From Blastobasis lacticolella (lineage: Eukaryota; Arthropoda; Insecta; Lepidoptera; Blastobasidae), in NCBI GenBank assembly GCA_905147135.1, contig LR990042.1, positions 15,305,545-15,369,544 of the forward strand: a DNA stretch of 64,000 bases. Direction: 5' to 3'. How positions within the stretch are numbered: the stretch's first letter is position 1; every line of letters starts with the position of its first letter. Made by a program: the position numbers and the translations under genes. This document shows positions 32,305-43,104 of this stretch, one piece after another. The notes under the pieces are model-generated. The model ran no database searches. It was not told the origin of the DNA and saw only the letters and a list, made by a program, of their open reading frames with translations.

Positions 32305-33672
32305 ATGCTGCTGGAAATAAAAAAAATGGTACAGCAAGCTTTTCACCGAAGTCTTTTTATAAATAAACCTAGGCATAACTCACTTGGTGACTTAGCTATG
32401 AATGCCGAATCTCCCAACCTCATGCAGTCACCTAAAGAAGAATGCGCAGTCGTGGAAACTGAGACGCCTATGGAGGAATGTACTGCTGTGGAAAATGAGC
32501 CGACCTACCCTGAAAATACTTGGAATGTTGTGTCCAGTAAAAAGAGACAACGTAGCAGTCCTGAACCGAATATAATTGGCAAACAATCCAAAATAAACAC
32601 CTACTGGTTGAGCCAGTCAGCTACCCAATCAGTACTAACTTCAAATAGTTTTGAAGGCCTCGAACAAGACGAAATGCCACAAAATACTGCACCTGAAGTC
32701 GAGAAACTTCATACACCACCTTCTATTTTTGTCGATAAAGTGGGTACTATCCAGCCACTTATTAAATTGCTCGACGAACATGCTAAAGATAACTATGTGA
32801 TCAAAGTTCTACGGGACGACCAGGTCAAGATACAATCAAAAACTTCCGATGCATATACCACAATTGTCAAACAACTTGATTTAAAAGAAACCCAATTCTA
32901 CACCTATAAACCTAAGCATGAGAGAAACTTTAAAGCTGTATTAAAAAACCTACATCACTCCACTAACATGGAGGATATTAAAGAATCACTTGCACAGCTG
33001 GGCCACAAAGTAACTAATATATGGAACGTTAAACAAAGAGAAACCAAAAAGCCCTTGTCTCTATTTTTCGTAGAATTACTCCCACAAGAAAATAACAAAA
33101 GTATTTACGAAATCAAAAACTTGTTACACTGTCGTGTCTCCTTCGAGCCTCCACGCCCTAAGCGCGAAATACCCCAGTGCACCAATTGCCAGCACTACGG
33201 ACACACCAAATCATACTGTCGTCGTATCCCACGTTGCATAAAATGTGCTGGAAGTCACAAGTCATCTGAATGCGCCAGAAAGGATAGATCTAACGATGTG
33301 AAATGTGCACTGTGCGAGGGTAATCATCCATCCAATTACAAAGGTTGCACCGTATACAAGGCCCTGCAAAAACGAATTCTTCCCAAGGGTATAGGAGCAA
33401 CCCCGGCCCCATTAACTAAAATCACAACAGATGATGTTCCTGCGGTCGCTACTAACAAAATTAGTTACGATATTAGCTACGCTCAAATAACGAAAAACGG
33501 TAAGAAGACTCGTGAAGATTCTAATCCTACAACACCACCTATACCAACGAATCCTGGTAGCGAAGACATAAAGGACATGATGATGCTCATGAAGGAAATG
33601 ATGCAACAACAATCTACTCTTATCAATTTAATAATAACCCTCATGTCAAAACTGCAAAATTCAACTCCTTAA
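32305..33672 (+). pseudogene. Jockey ORF1 (gag-like, zinc knuckles)
   Basis: 455 codons. The likely original start is the ATG at 32277 (MNPTIPEPQNAAGNKK), one frame away; a run of eight A at about 32319-32326 is the probable site of the shift. The middle carries a PRE/gag-like domain (YTYKPKHERNFKAVLKNLHH near residues 200-220). Three CCHC-type knuckles follow: CTNCQHYGHTKSYC, CIKCAGSHKSSEC and CALCEGNHPSNYKGC at about residues 290-350. The C-terminus is methionine- and glutamine-rich (MLMKEMMQQQS). In this family ORF1 binds the element RNA and forms the particle. It overlaps the start of ORF2, a usual Jockey arrangement. Apart from the start the frame is intact. Confidence 0.82.
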
Positions 33673-34499
33673 AAATTATAATATGGAATGCTAATGGGCT
33701 GCCCCAACATACCCTAGAGGTGCAAAAATTTTTGGAAACACACAAAGTGGATATCATATTAATAGCCGAGACCCACTTCACGTCGAGAAGTTACTTTACA
33801 ATACCTAACTATAAAGTATACCACACCGTGCATCCAGACGGAAAGGCTCACGCGGGATCAGCCATAGTAGTAAGAAATGACATAAAACACCATCCTATCA
33901 AGTTTTACCAAAAAGAAGAAATTCAAGCTACTAACATAGTTATAGTAGATAAGCTCGGTGATATTACAATATCTGCTATCTACAGCCCCCCTAAACATAA
34001 TTTGAAAGTCACAGACTACACAAACTTTTTTAAAACTCTTGGGTCCAGATTTATAGCTGGAGGCGACTACAATGCCAAAAATACCTATTGGGGTTCGCGC
34101 ATTACCACAACGAAAGGACGACAGCTCTTACTTGCTACCCAAAGCTTGAATTTGAACACAATTTCCTGCGGATCTCCAACATATTGGCCAACGGATCGAA
34201 AAAAGAGTCCCGACTTAATAGATTTTTGTATAGTGAAGGGCATATCCAGTGTGCACTTTGCCTGTCGACCTATGGCAGATCTTTCTTCGGATCATTCTCC
34301 TGTTGAAATTGTTTACAATAGAAACGTTATACCAACTGTACCACCGTGCAGACTGCACAATCACCGAACAGATTGGAATCTCTTCAGGTCTCTGGTGGCG
34401 AGTAACTTAGACACGACAGTTCCGCTTAAATCAGATAGTGACATCATTATAGCAGTTGAAAAATTCAATGAGTGCATTCAGCAATCAGCCAGTAGTTGA
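33660..34499 (+). pseudogene. Jockey ORF2, endonuclease part
   Basis: The frame opens inside the end of ORF1 (NSLKIIIWNANGL) and codes for an AP-like endonuclease with the expected residues: N in WNANGL, E in LIAETHFTS, the GGDYNAKNTYWGS motif near residue 125 and SSDHSPVE near residue 200. The product would nick target DNA for priming. The frame ends in TGA at 34497-34499, where the reverse transcriptase continues one frame over, so the two halves are separated by a frameshift between about 34490 and 34520. Confidence 0.82.
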
Positions 34500-36340
34500 A
34501 AGCCATTCAACTCCCCCTACTCGAGATTGGCGTGACCTTAACTATTCGCCATCCTTTCGCGAGCTACTGACTGAAAAACGGAGAGCAAGAAAACGGTGGC
34601 AGGAAACAAGACACCCTTCCGATAAAAAAATTCTCAATCAGCTTACGGCTGAACTCAAGAAACACCTTTTGGATGACCAAAACCAGACTCTGCACCAGTA
34701 TTTGCAAAACCTTGATGCTACAAAATCTTCGGATTATAGTCTCTGGAAAGCCACAAAAAAATGCAAGAGACCAGTCACTCAGGTTACTCCTATAATGAGA
34801 GAAGATGGAGCATGTGCCAATAGTGACACAGATAAAGCTAACACTTTTGCTTTGCACCTCAGCAATGTTTTCACTCCAAACGCATCAGTCGAAGTAAGAT
34901 CAACTGTAGCAGAGGTTGAGACGATACTTGGCGCAGTAGACCAACTTGACCCTCCAATTGATAAATTCTCTGTTGCAGAGGTGAAATCTGCCATCAAACG
35001 CATTCACCTGAACAAGGCGCCTGGCTATGATCTGATTACGCCAGAAATATTAAAGAAAATACCATATGAAGGTTTACTATATTTAACGCAACTGTTTAAT
35101 GCTATCTTGTGGAGAGGATTTGTGCCTCCACAATGGAAAGTGGCACAAATCATCATAATACCCAAGCCTGGGAAACCACTAACAGACAGAAAATCTTACC
35201 GACCAATCAGTCTACTACCCATTGTTTCCAAGCTCTTGGAAACACTGTTCCTACGAAGAATGATGCCAATAATTGACGCAAAGCAGTTGATTCCCGACCA
35301 TCAGTTTGGGTTTAGAAAAAAGCACGGAACCATTGAGCAGGTGCACAGGCTTGTCGAGAATATCCACCTGGCTTTTGAAAATAAACAATACTGCTCGGCA
35401 GCGTTCTTAGATATATCACAGGCCTTTGATCGTGTTTGGCACGAGGGACTCCTATGCAAAATCAAGAAGAATCTGCCAACAAATTATTACCATTTCATTA
35501 GATCTTACCTCAAGGAACGTTACTACTTTGTCAAACAAGGTGAAAGTACGTCAGACTTGTATGACATACATGCAGGAGTTCCCAAGGCAGTGTCATGGGC
35601 CCAGTACCTTCTGTATACCAGTGACTTGCCCATTACGGAGGGTGTGGTGATTGGTACGTTCGCGGACGACGCCGCTGCTCTGGCAGTCGACGATGATCCT
35701 AATGTTGCTTCAAGAAAACTACAAAAGAGTCTGGACAAGGTATCGGATTGGCTCAAAGACTGGAAAATCAAGGCAAACGAGACAAAATCTATTCACGTGA
35801 CATTTACTCTGCGCAGAAAAACATGCCCACCTGTAACATTGAACGAAGTTGTAGTACCCCAAGCTGTGGATGTTAAATACCTGGGCCAGTACCTAGATAG
35901 GCGTCTGACATGGCAGAAACATATTTTCACGAAGAGGAAAGCTCTTGGGCTGGAACTGAGAAAACTTTATTGGCTTATTGATAAGAAATCACCATTGACG
36001 CTACATAATAAACTTTTAGTATATAAGTGTATATTAAAGCCAATATGGACTTATGGCATTATGCTCTGGGGAACAGCATCCAGTTCTAATGTGGAAATCC
36101 TGCAAAGATTCCAGTCGAAGGTTCTGCGGATTCTAGTAAACGTACCCTGGTTTGTTACAAACGCCAGACTGTATCGTGACCTTATGGTACCGACTGTTAA
36201 AGAGGAGATCAAATGAAGAGCCCAAATGTACTCAAAGCGCATTGAACATCACCCAAACAAATTGGCTTCTGGACTTAGGTCGATCACATCGGACTTTAAA
36301 AGATTAAAACGAAAATCTCCAAGAGACCTACTAATCTAGA
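34500..36340 (+). pseudogene. Jockey ORF2, reverse transcriptase part
   Basis: Open from 34456 to 36216. Recognised blocks: NKAPGYDLITPEIL near 35010, IPKPGKPLTDRKSYRPISLLP near 35160-35215, FLDISQAFDRVWHEG near 35405 and the catalytic FADDAAAL near 35660. The usual VPQGSVLGP block reads VPKAVSWAQ (35578-35604), best explained by two compensating one-base indels. A TGA at 36214-36216 interrupts the C-terminus, which continues as RAQMYSKRIEHHPNKLA to a TAG near 36338. The enzyme would make cDNA at the nicked target, but this copy is inactive. Confidence 0.82.
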
Positions 36341-36489
36341 TATGCCAAGTGCTGAATGACAGAATGGAGGTGCTATTGGGCATCTACCTAGCAAGATCAC
36401 CCTTCCACTCATAACAAACTGATAAATGTCGAAAAGAAAAAAAAAAGACAGATGGCAGTTGACATAAAAAAAAAAAAACTCACTTCTAC

Positions 36490-36745
36490 GGCATCCCTGC
36501 CACACTGTTATTATCAAATATTTACTTAATCAGCAATCTGGAACAACTTATGGTGACGGGAAAAGTCGAAAGCAAGAGACCAAGAGATGGGCGGACCAAA
36601 TATCCGAACGATACATCCGTCAACATCGCATTACATCAGGAGACTGATCGAAACCGATGGAGACATGCAGTTGACAAACTCCGAAGATGTCACGATCCTC
36701 AGCAGTGAGGCAACGATCAAGAAGAAGAAGTCAATCAGCAGCAGT
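36490..36745 (+). pseudogene. RTE-type LINE relic (counterpart of 11793-12188)
   Basis: Reads LISNLEQLMVTGKVESKRP-like residues, then in other frames DRNRW and HDPQQ-stop, and an AAGAAGAAG tail. It is the same passenger fragment as in the + family E copy, in reverse complement, so it was part of the ancestor of both. Confidence 0.6.
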
Positions 36746-37865
36746 ACCACCATAACGATGCTTACGTACTCAATTTATAAAAATAATAGGACTATGCTCT
36801 CAAGTATTTCTTATTCTTGTTTTCCGATAACTGACGTGATGTTTGTAATACGTTAAATCATAGCGTACCATGTTTCAAGATGGTAAAATAATCTTAGATT
36901 AAATGTCATTTTTTTTATTTTAACACTACTGTAACATTTAGAGGGATTTAACTAAATTCTTACTATTTTTGTTGAGTTATTTTTTTTCTCTCAGTAACAT
37001 TCTATTAGACAGCCCACATTAATTGACATAGGTACTCGCAAAAGCTAACATTTATTCAACTTGGCAGTAGTTTTTGACATATATACCAACAAATTGTAAC
37101 AGACCATAAATGACGTTCTTTTTGTTATGTTTACATTCTTTCTATTTGTAGTTTCAATAAAGATACAAATAAACCTGCCCTTCTCTCTACTAAGGGTATC
37201 AATAGTGTTTCTGTCAGAATACTTTTCTGAATTATCAAAGTTTATAACTCCTAAAATCCGCTAGGAAGCCTCTTTTCAGCACAGGTTTTTACCAAATAAT
37301 AATTAAGTATAGTACTCACCAGATAAAGAGGAACTGTTATTATCACATCATTTCTCAGTCATGTACGCAACACTCGCAGATTGTCTACCATCGTCCCATG
37401 TTGAAACAATCACGTTGAGGCTACCAGTCCAGCGTTGCATTGCAATGTTGTTCTCGTAGGTGTAGCGAAACGTTGTACACCATTGTTATGCAATAGAAGA
37501 AAATAATTGTATTAGTAAAACTTAAAAAAAAAAAAAAATTACACACCGTTTTTAATCGTTTTATTTATCTGCAGAAATCTAAGCAATTAATTAATTTGTG
37601 GTATCAAACCACACTGCTAAATGAATCTAAATCTAAGCATTTACTTTAACTTCATTGAATAAACTTTAGCTACGCAAATTATTCAACTAACACTTTTTTT
37701 TTTAAGAGTAACATATTTTACATGAGTAATCTAAATTAAGTTTCGCAAAAACAAAGAATACATACCAAAGTGCCGTCCATAGTAAGTTTCACTCGATTTT
37801 TAATAATAGTGTAAATATCCCAGTGGTGCTGTTTAAGGCCCGGGGTCTGCCTTGACCATGACCAA

Positions 37866-37950
37866 TTTTTTTTTTATGTCATACGGTAGGCAAACAGGCA
37901 AGCGGGCCACCTGATGGAAAGTGGTCACCACTGCCTATAGACATTGCCTA
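37866..37950 (-). mobile_element. Fragment of the LINE-derived short element
   Basis: 'TTTATGTCATACGGTAGGCA' to 'CACTGCCTATAGACATTG' is the reverse complement of the 3' end of the unit at 19962-20299, beginning with its poly-A read as T. The + family E copy lacks it near 10735, so it inserted after the copies separated. Confidence 0.7.
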
Positions 37951-38213
37951 TTTGATACAGATGATTTGTTGTTTACTTTATAAATCCCCCAATCTGTCTG
38001 ACGAAGTCTTTGTCATATATCTCGGGGTGTTTGGACTCTTGGCTGCGCTTTGAACGTGTTTAATCATTTTATATTTTAATGTAGGCAATTCAACTGGATC
38101 GAGAAATCACTTTCCTTTTATTATTACGCTTCCACAAAGCGTTATCTGCATTTTCTTTGTCGCATCCCATCATACCATCTCTTAGGCGTTGCGTTCGTCA
38201 TCACCGCTTCTGA

Positions 38214-38670
38214 TGTCGTCGCGTGAAGGTAAAAGTGTATCAGGATCATTGTCATCATGGTGGTGATTTTAATATTAGATAGTCCAGATAAATTAAAGGC
38301 AAGGTTCACATTTACTCCACTGTATTTATTCCAATTCATTTTAGCACATCACTTATAATTTCACTTGAAATCAGAGCAGTATCACAATGTAGGCGGTTGA
38401 AGTAATTAACTTTCTTATTTCAAAAGTAATTTTAAAATTACTTTATTTTCAAACGTAAATAACACTTTCTATAAACGAAATGTGGAGACAGTTTCAAGAC
38501 GCGTCACTCCTCGGCGGCGGTCGCGCGAAGAATGGCCGCCACTCCGCCCGAGTCGTGCCGTCGAGACTCTGTCAGCACGCCCCACCAGAGGGCGCACTCC
38601 CACTTCCGTTTTCTTTGTCATGAGTCCGTACTATTGACCACATGATTCCATCTATTGACCGCATCCGTCA
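38214..38670 (-). repeat. 5' LTR of the inverted family E copy
   Basis: 457 bp, reverse complement of 10008-10483, continuing leftward into interior sequence ('GACGAACGC' and onward) as the + copy does. The small ORF is frameshifted here (MNWNKYSGVNVNLAFNLSG, 38339 leftward). Confidence 0.75.
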
Positions 38671-38716
38671 TTATATAATAATATAATAACTTAATAATCT
38701 GGTGTTCTTTTTTCAG

Positions 38717-38871
38717 GGTGCCAAAGAAAACCATGGACCACCGAAAAACTTTTAGACGTTATGAATAAAATTCGAAAAGCTAGGGTGTCCATGACTTTCA
38801 ACCAATCCAGGACAGCAATGGATTACTACTGGCTCTCAAAGTTTAATATTATGGTTCTTATTATTCCTATC
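38717..38871 (+). CDS. Exon-like fragment, possibly KRBA2-like integrase N-terminus
   Basis: A TCTTTTTTCAG acceptor (ending 38716) is followed by an open stretch: CQRKPWTTEKLLDVMNKIRK, then ARVSMTFNQSRTAMDYYWLS and KFNIM. The pattern 'W..E.L..VM.KI.KA' followed by 'DYYWLSKF' recalls the N-terminal region of KRAB-A-domain-containing-protein-2-like insect integrases, a weak resemblance from memory. The solo LTR at 38876 interrupts anything that followed. It could be a host exon, a transposase relic or chance. No partner exon is identified. Confidence 0.3.
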
Positions 38872-39344
38872 TATATGTCGTCGCGTGAAGGAAAGGGTTG
38901 TATCAGGATCATTGTTATCAGGGTGGTGATATCAGTATTAGATCGTATTCGTCCAGATAAATTAAAGAAAAGGTTCACTTTTACTCCATTGTATTTATTC
39001 CATTTCATTTTTGCACATCACTTATAATTTCACTTGAAATCAGAGCAGTATCACAATATAGGCAGTTGAGGTAATTAACTTTCTTATTTCAAAGGTGATT
39101 TTAAAATTACTTTATTTTCAAACGTAAATAACACTTTCTATAAACGAAATGTGGAGACAGTTTCAAGACGCGTCACTCCTCGGCGGCGGTCGCGCCAAGA
39201 ATGGCCGCCACTCCGCCCGAGTCATGCCGTCGAGACTCTGTCAGCACGCCCCACCAGAGGGCGCACTCCCACTTCCGTTTTCTTCGTCATGAGTCCGTAC
39301 TATTGACCACATGAGTCCGTACTAATGACCGCATCCGTCATATA
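38872..39344 (-). mobile_element. Solo LTR of family E
   Basis: A single 465 bp LTR (38876-39340, reverse orientation) with TATA at 38872-38875 and 39341-39344. It is complete at both ends and has no interior, the product expected from recombination between two LTRs. Its boundaries independently confirm those of the copy at 10008-15430. Confidence 0.8.
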
Positions 39345-39918
39345 TAATCTGCTACACAGTCACATCTCTCATATCTAGACACTACTTACTATTGAGATTA
39401 CATAGTAAGAAGTAGTCAATAAGTTACAAGTTTAAAGTTTATTTTTGTCTTAAATGCTATCAATGTTATAGGTACTCACAATATAAATAATTGTATACTT
39501 ACTGAATTTGTTGCCACTAAAAATTTATTTTTTAAATAAAAGTGATCTTTAATATTTAGTCACTCTAGCCAAACATTTATATCCCGTTTAACAAAACGGC
39601 TTAATAACGTTCAGCTAAGTAGCTGAACGTTACATTCAACTACGAGGCTAGTTATCCTTTAGCCATTCAATTGAATGCCGACGTTTAATTAACGGGCTAT
39701 CCTTCTCATTAAACGGCTGATTTAATCAGATGGCTGCGACAGATACACATCCATAAAGAAGAACAGTTTACTTTTAATAGGTAATAGGATTATATTGTTG
39801 TCAGCTTGCTTCAGTCTACTAGATACTGGGTTTACGTCCAGCTATAACAACAAAAATAATAACTTTGATAAAGACGTGCTGTATTTTAAGAAGGCCGCTT
39901 CTTGTTTTGTTTACATCT
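39345..39918. other. Gene-free stretch with palindromes
   Basis: AACGTTCAGCTA and its complement TAGCTGAACGTT form a 12 bp hairpin near 39606-39631. CATTCAATTGAATG near 39665 is also palindromic, and 'CCGTTTAA' and 'AAACGGC' recur. Probably a decayed fold-back element. Confidence 0.45.
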
Positions 39919-40128
39919 GGGGCCCTATTTTTGAATTGCCCGCCTCGATTCGAACGGTTTTTATTTTTGATTTTCAGCATGAAAAATTCGATATTTTGAT
40001 GCATCATGCTGCTTTTCTCTATTTATGAACCATACTCTTTCGGTGTAGCCAATGTGGTTTGAAAAATATTGAATTTTTTATACTTAATTGAAAAATGTTC
40101 GATGCGAGCGTTTCAAGAATAGAGCCCC
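39919..40128. mobile_element. MITE-like element, copy 2 (most complete)
   Basis: GGGGCCCTATTTTTGAA at the left is matched by TTCAAGAATAGAGCCCC at the right, around the interior shared with 501-719 and 16039-16168. No coding sequence; target duplication not evident. Confidence 0.65.
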
Positions 40129-40402
40129 TGGCTTAACCAAAACTCATAAAAGACGATTGGCGCGAAGGCCGCCCAGCAACAATGGCTATAAAGACTAATG
40201 TAATAATAATCTGTCTAGACTGACTTTTCTTATTTGGTTTTGGAAATAATGTATTAAAATGTATGTGTAGTTGCATCATTGTTCGCTGAAATTTACATTC
40301 AGTTTTTCTTATAAAATTCTAGACACAGTGTATGTAGCATGATTAATACAGCAAGTCGTAATGTTAGGTATTGTATGTTCACCAAATAAGACAAATCGTC
40401 AA

Positions 40403-40742
40403 ATATTTATTCGGCCATACAAAGCGATTACGTCATTTGATATTGCAATATATATTGCCATTGTAGAATCAAAATATTAAAAAATGTTTTGTGGATGAAA
40501 CTAGTTTGCCTTAGAAATTAGTATTTAAGAATTCTGCGATATAAATACTGACACAGTCGGGTAAAAACCATTATTAAGAATACATCAGCCACAGTAGAAA
40601 CATGCAACTGGTGAGTCATAATTAATCTCAAACTCTCCGATCTTTATAAAGATCGCAGACGCAGCGTTTAACATACGTAATATTACACAAAAATAAAATA
40701 GAGCAATAGACTTACAGTTCAATAATTAAGATACAAATTTTA
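40403..40742 (+). promoter_or_regulatory. Duplicated cuticle-gene promoter region, copy 1
   Basis: Directly repeated at 49432-49779, from 'TATTTATTCGGCCATAC' through first exon and donor to 'CAGTTCAATAATTAAGAT'. It contains TATAAATA at 40540-40547, a second box-like GGTAAAAAC at 40559-40567 and an initiator-like ACATCAG at 40582. Arthropod core promoters often use TATA plus ATCAGT-type initiators. A SINE follows at 40743. Confidence 0.65.
40602..40610 (+). CDS. Orphan first coding exon (MQL)
   Basis: ATG CAA CTG followed at once by GTGAGTC. The same arrangement (ATG, two codons ending CTG, phase-0 donor) starts the complete cuticle gene at 53371 and the copy at 49605. No second exon is seen before the next copy, and transposons fill the gap. 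It could be a dead gene start or an alternative first exon spliced to 55067; the phase allows both. Confidence 0.5.
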
Positions 40743-40860
40743 AGGAGCGTCATTGGCAGAGCGGTTAGAGTATCCAACTTGTAAGCCAGAGGTCCCGGGT
40801 TCGAATCCCCCCATGTACCAATGAGAAAGAAAGAAAGAAATAAGACATTTATTACACGAA
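40743..40860 (+). mobile_element. tRNA-derived SINE head with (GAAA)n
   Basis: GGAGCGTCATTGGCAGAGCGG and GGGTTCGAATCC (near 40797-40808) are A- and B-box-like. The head is followed by GAAAGAAAGAAAGAAA. The sequence does not close into a tRNA acceptor stem. Its extent to the right is uncertain. Confidence 0.55.
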
Positions 40861-41179
40861 AAACGGTGTCCATGTGATAGTGAGTGTACTTTGTTTTGCG
40901 CATCGACGCACGTGGAGCTCGATACAGTGTCGCATAACTGCATGTGGATCATCGCAGGACCAATCTCCGTTCTTCACTGTGTCATCAACGTCATTTGTCT
41001 GGATCCATTGAGGTGAATATTTTTATTTAATAACCTAGCCGTTACCTACCACTAATTATATACACATCCATCTCCACAGTTTTTTTTTTCTTTCGAAGTT
41101 TACCCACCCGAACAATATGCCACACGTACAAAAATTTTCCACTAACCTATATACATACGTAGGTAGCTCAGAAAAGAAT

Positions 41180-41262
41180 AATCGGTACATGGCGGTACTG
41201 CAGTACCCATCGACTGCGGGTCGGTCACCTCAACCATTAGGCCACCGACGCTCACGCACGAT
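41180..41262 (-). mobile_element. SINE head fragment
   Basis: On the - strand 'GCGTGAGCGTCGGTGGCCTA' followed by 'ATGGTTGAGGTGACCGACCC' resembles the tRNA-derived head of the SINE at 6864, though the B box is poor. Confidence 0.4.
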
Positions 41263-41599
41263 GTGAATTCACAACTGCTCCTTTGTTTAATCGGATTGAT
41301 GAGTGTATTTTACTGTGCATTTAATAGTTTGTTTACCTAAAACGGGAAATCGGTCCGAGGCAAGGTGTATAAACACTACTCTTAGGTACCTACACTAAAC
41401 CAACCACTACCATTTATAAAGCTACTGATTCATTTCCAATAAGTTAGATTTGAACTTTCGTTTAAAATTCGTTATTGTTTTCAGACAACGCAGAGGTGGC
41501 AGATCATTCCAAATCTTTAGGGAAGCAAGAAACTTGAAGCTGGCCCGATATCCTGTTGTTCTAGTGTTGTAACTAGTCGAGTCCACGTTAGCTTATCGT
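41263..41599. other. Gene-free stretch
   Basis: No supported gene; the right part (41460-41599) may be 3' sequence of the LINE relic that follows. Confidence 0.35.
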
Positions 41600-42330
41600 A
41601 CAGACAGGTGTACTGGACTCGACTATACCAAATATAAGTGTGGCATAGTGTAATCGTCTGCGCTATCCCATTTTAAGTATTCTGGCACTATTGATATAAG
41701 GTGTAACGTATGTGGAGGCGGAATATTGAAACAGTAACGCGCGCAAGCGTTTTTTACCCTTTGTACCACTTTCTGAGTTCGCACCAGTAGCCGTAGCCCA
41801 TACACAGCATCCATGAAGTTTAATTTTGAAAGCACTAGATACTTACAGAGAGCAATTCTATTTGCAACGTTTAGACAGTTAATTTTTTATATAAGATTTT
41901 TAACCTGTAAAAGCAATTTTTAACTTTATTTAGTACACGGTCCCAGGATCGAACCCTGGGGAATTCCCCGTGTCACGCCACAAGGCCTGGATGTAACAAT
42001 AGACCCATCGTCCTTCCGTATTTCCACGATCTGGGATTTGTCGCTGAAGTAGCTTTCGAACCATTTAAAAGCTGACACACCGTATCCATAGTAATGAAGA
42101 TTGGATAGAAAAAGTGGAACACTTAAACTATCAAATGCTCGGGAGAAGTCTAATAGCGTGAGCATTGTTCCCTCTCCTATATCCTGCGCTGTTAAAATGT
42201 CGTCGGTCACCTGAATCATAGCCGTCACCGTGCTGTGATTTTATCGAAAACCGGACCGCATTTTCGGTAATATGTCATTACTTTCCACAAATGTCGTCAG
42301 CTGGTCAGCCACGCTCTAGTATCTTCGACA
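41600..42330 (-). pseudogene. LINE reverse-transcriptase relic with internal deletion
   Basis: On the - strand, 42240-41926 encodes DDILTAQDIGEGTMLTLLDFSRAFDSL and, near 41945, GIPQGSILGP; 41835-41623 encodes LRLLVRTQKVVQRVKNACARYCF from near the C-terminus. The catalytic YADD block between them is deleted. Upstream, MRSGFR lies in the same frame up to a stop near 42240. The family appears to be on the CR1/Jockey side. Non-functional. Confidence 0.65.
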
Positions 42331-42333
42331 TAC

Positions 42334-42480
42334 AAACTCAAACTCAAACTCAAATACGTTTATTCAATTTAGGTTTTCACAAACACTTATGAACGTCATA
42401 ATCATAAATATTATATAAAATGAACGCTAGGAACCACGGTACCATCGAGCGGACAACGGTTTCTTGGCTAGTATGTTAAC
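42334..42480 (-). mobile_element. LINE 3' tail
   Basis: Three ACTCAA units followed by 'ATACGTTTATTCAATTTAGG' are the reverse complement of a LINE 3' end with its tail repeat. It abuts the relic on its left, so it probably inserted into or beside it. Confidence 0.5.
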
Positions 42481-43104
42481 TCCGCGGTCAAAGATTTTAT
42501 TCTTTGTCCGCGATATTGTGACATTGACAGACACATAATGTCATTTGATATGTCACCCCGCCACCGAACGCATCGATGATGCCGCTCGCCTGTAATGTGA
42601 TTAACCACAACTTCTCTGAAAATATCACTATTTACTAAATATGTAAATATATACTGAATTTAGTGAGTTAAAAACAAACAGTAACATACTCTATGGTAAG
42701 TACATACTCCTTTACGATAATTACAATGCAAAGAATGTATAAAAAGCAGTCACAATTTCAGTTTAATAACCTAACTTTCTCTTTATAGGTTATTTGTACA
42801 AAATTAATTACTCGACAAGACAGTAATTCAAGCAGAAAACACTAAGAAATACAGAGTACAAAGAAATACAAAAAGCTGGAACATATAGTTCCCTCTAAAT
42901 ACGCATTTATGTTGAAAGTGAAATGTCCGCTGGTAAGTATCATGTACTATGTCATGTATTTAAGTATTATGTCATGTAGGTATATTGAAGTCTATAGTTT
43001 ATTTAAATTAATTAAAACAATACATTTACTGCATGTATTAATATTATTATGTAAATATCATTATTAAATTATTAAATATTGTTATTAAATTCCTAATTAT
43101 CATT
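42481..43104. other. Gene-free stretch
   Basis: AT-rich; probably includes 3' untranslated sequence of the LINE at 43105-45185. No gene seen. Confidence 0.35.

Larger units (their letters stand above)
31885..36487 (+). mobile_element. Jockey-type LINE with target duplication
   Basis: AAACTCACTTCT occurs at 31885-31896 and 36476-36487. Between them (31897-36475) is a 4.6 kb element with 5' UTR, ORF1, endonuclease and reverse transcriptase, ending in poly-A. The + family E copy reads 'GCAGTGAGTTTGTGGAAC' at 12118-12135, uninterrupted, which is the empty site. The element is nearly full length but broken by several frameshifts and stops. Confidence 0.92.
29036..38670 (-). mobile_element. Family E copy, inverted, 3' truncated, with nested insertions
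   Basis: Reverse complement of 10008-14487: its LTR (38670-38214) is at the right and homology runs left until 29036, where the gypsy relic begins; the last about 455 bp of interior and the 3' LTR are missing. Within it are a Jockey LINE (31897-36475), a MITE-like unit (29819-30122) and an 85 bp LINE-derivative fragment (37866-37950). It keeps about 600 bp (29700-30306) that the + copy has lost, part of which (30140-30300) is shared with copies C and D. The right flank is TTAT rather than TATA. Alignments were made by eye. Confidence 0.75.

Noticed and set aside
10008..39340. One 29 kb transposon with inverted arms, flanked by TATATA
   Set aside because: The outer ends do match in inverted orientation, but the left unit is a complete LTR element in its own right (direct repeats, TATA duplication), the rightmost unit is a solo LTR with its own duplication, and a host cuticle exon (19401-19540) lies between them. 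Two inverted insertions explain the data better.
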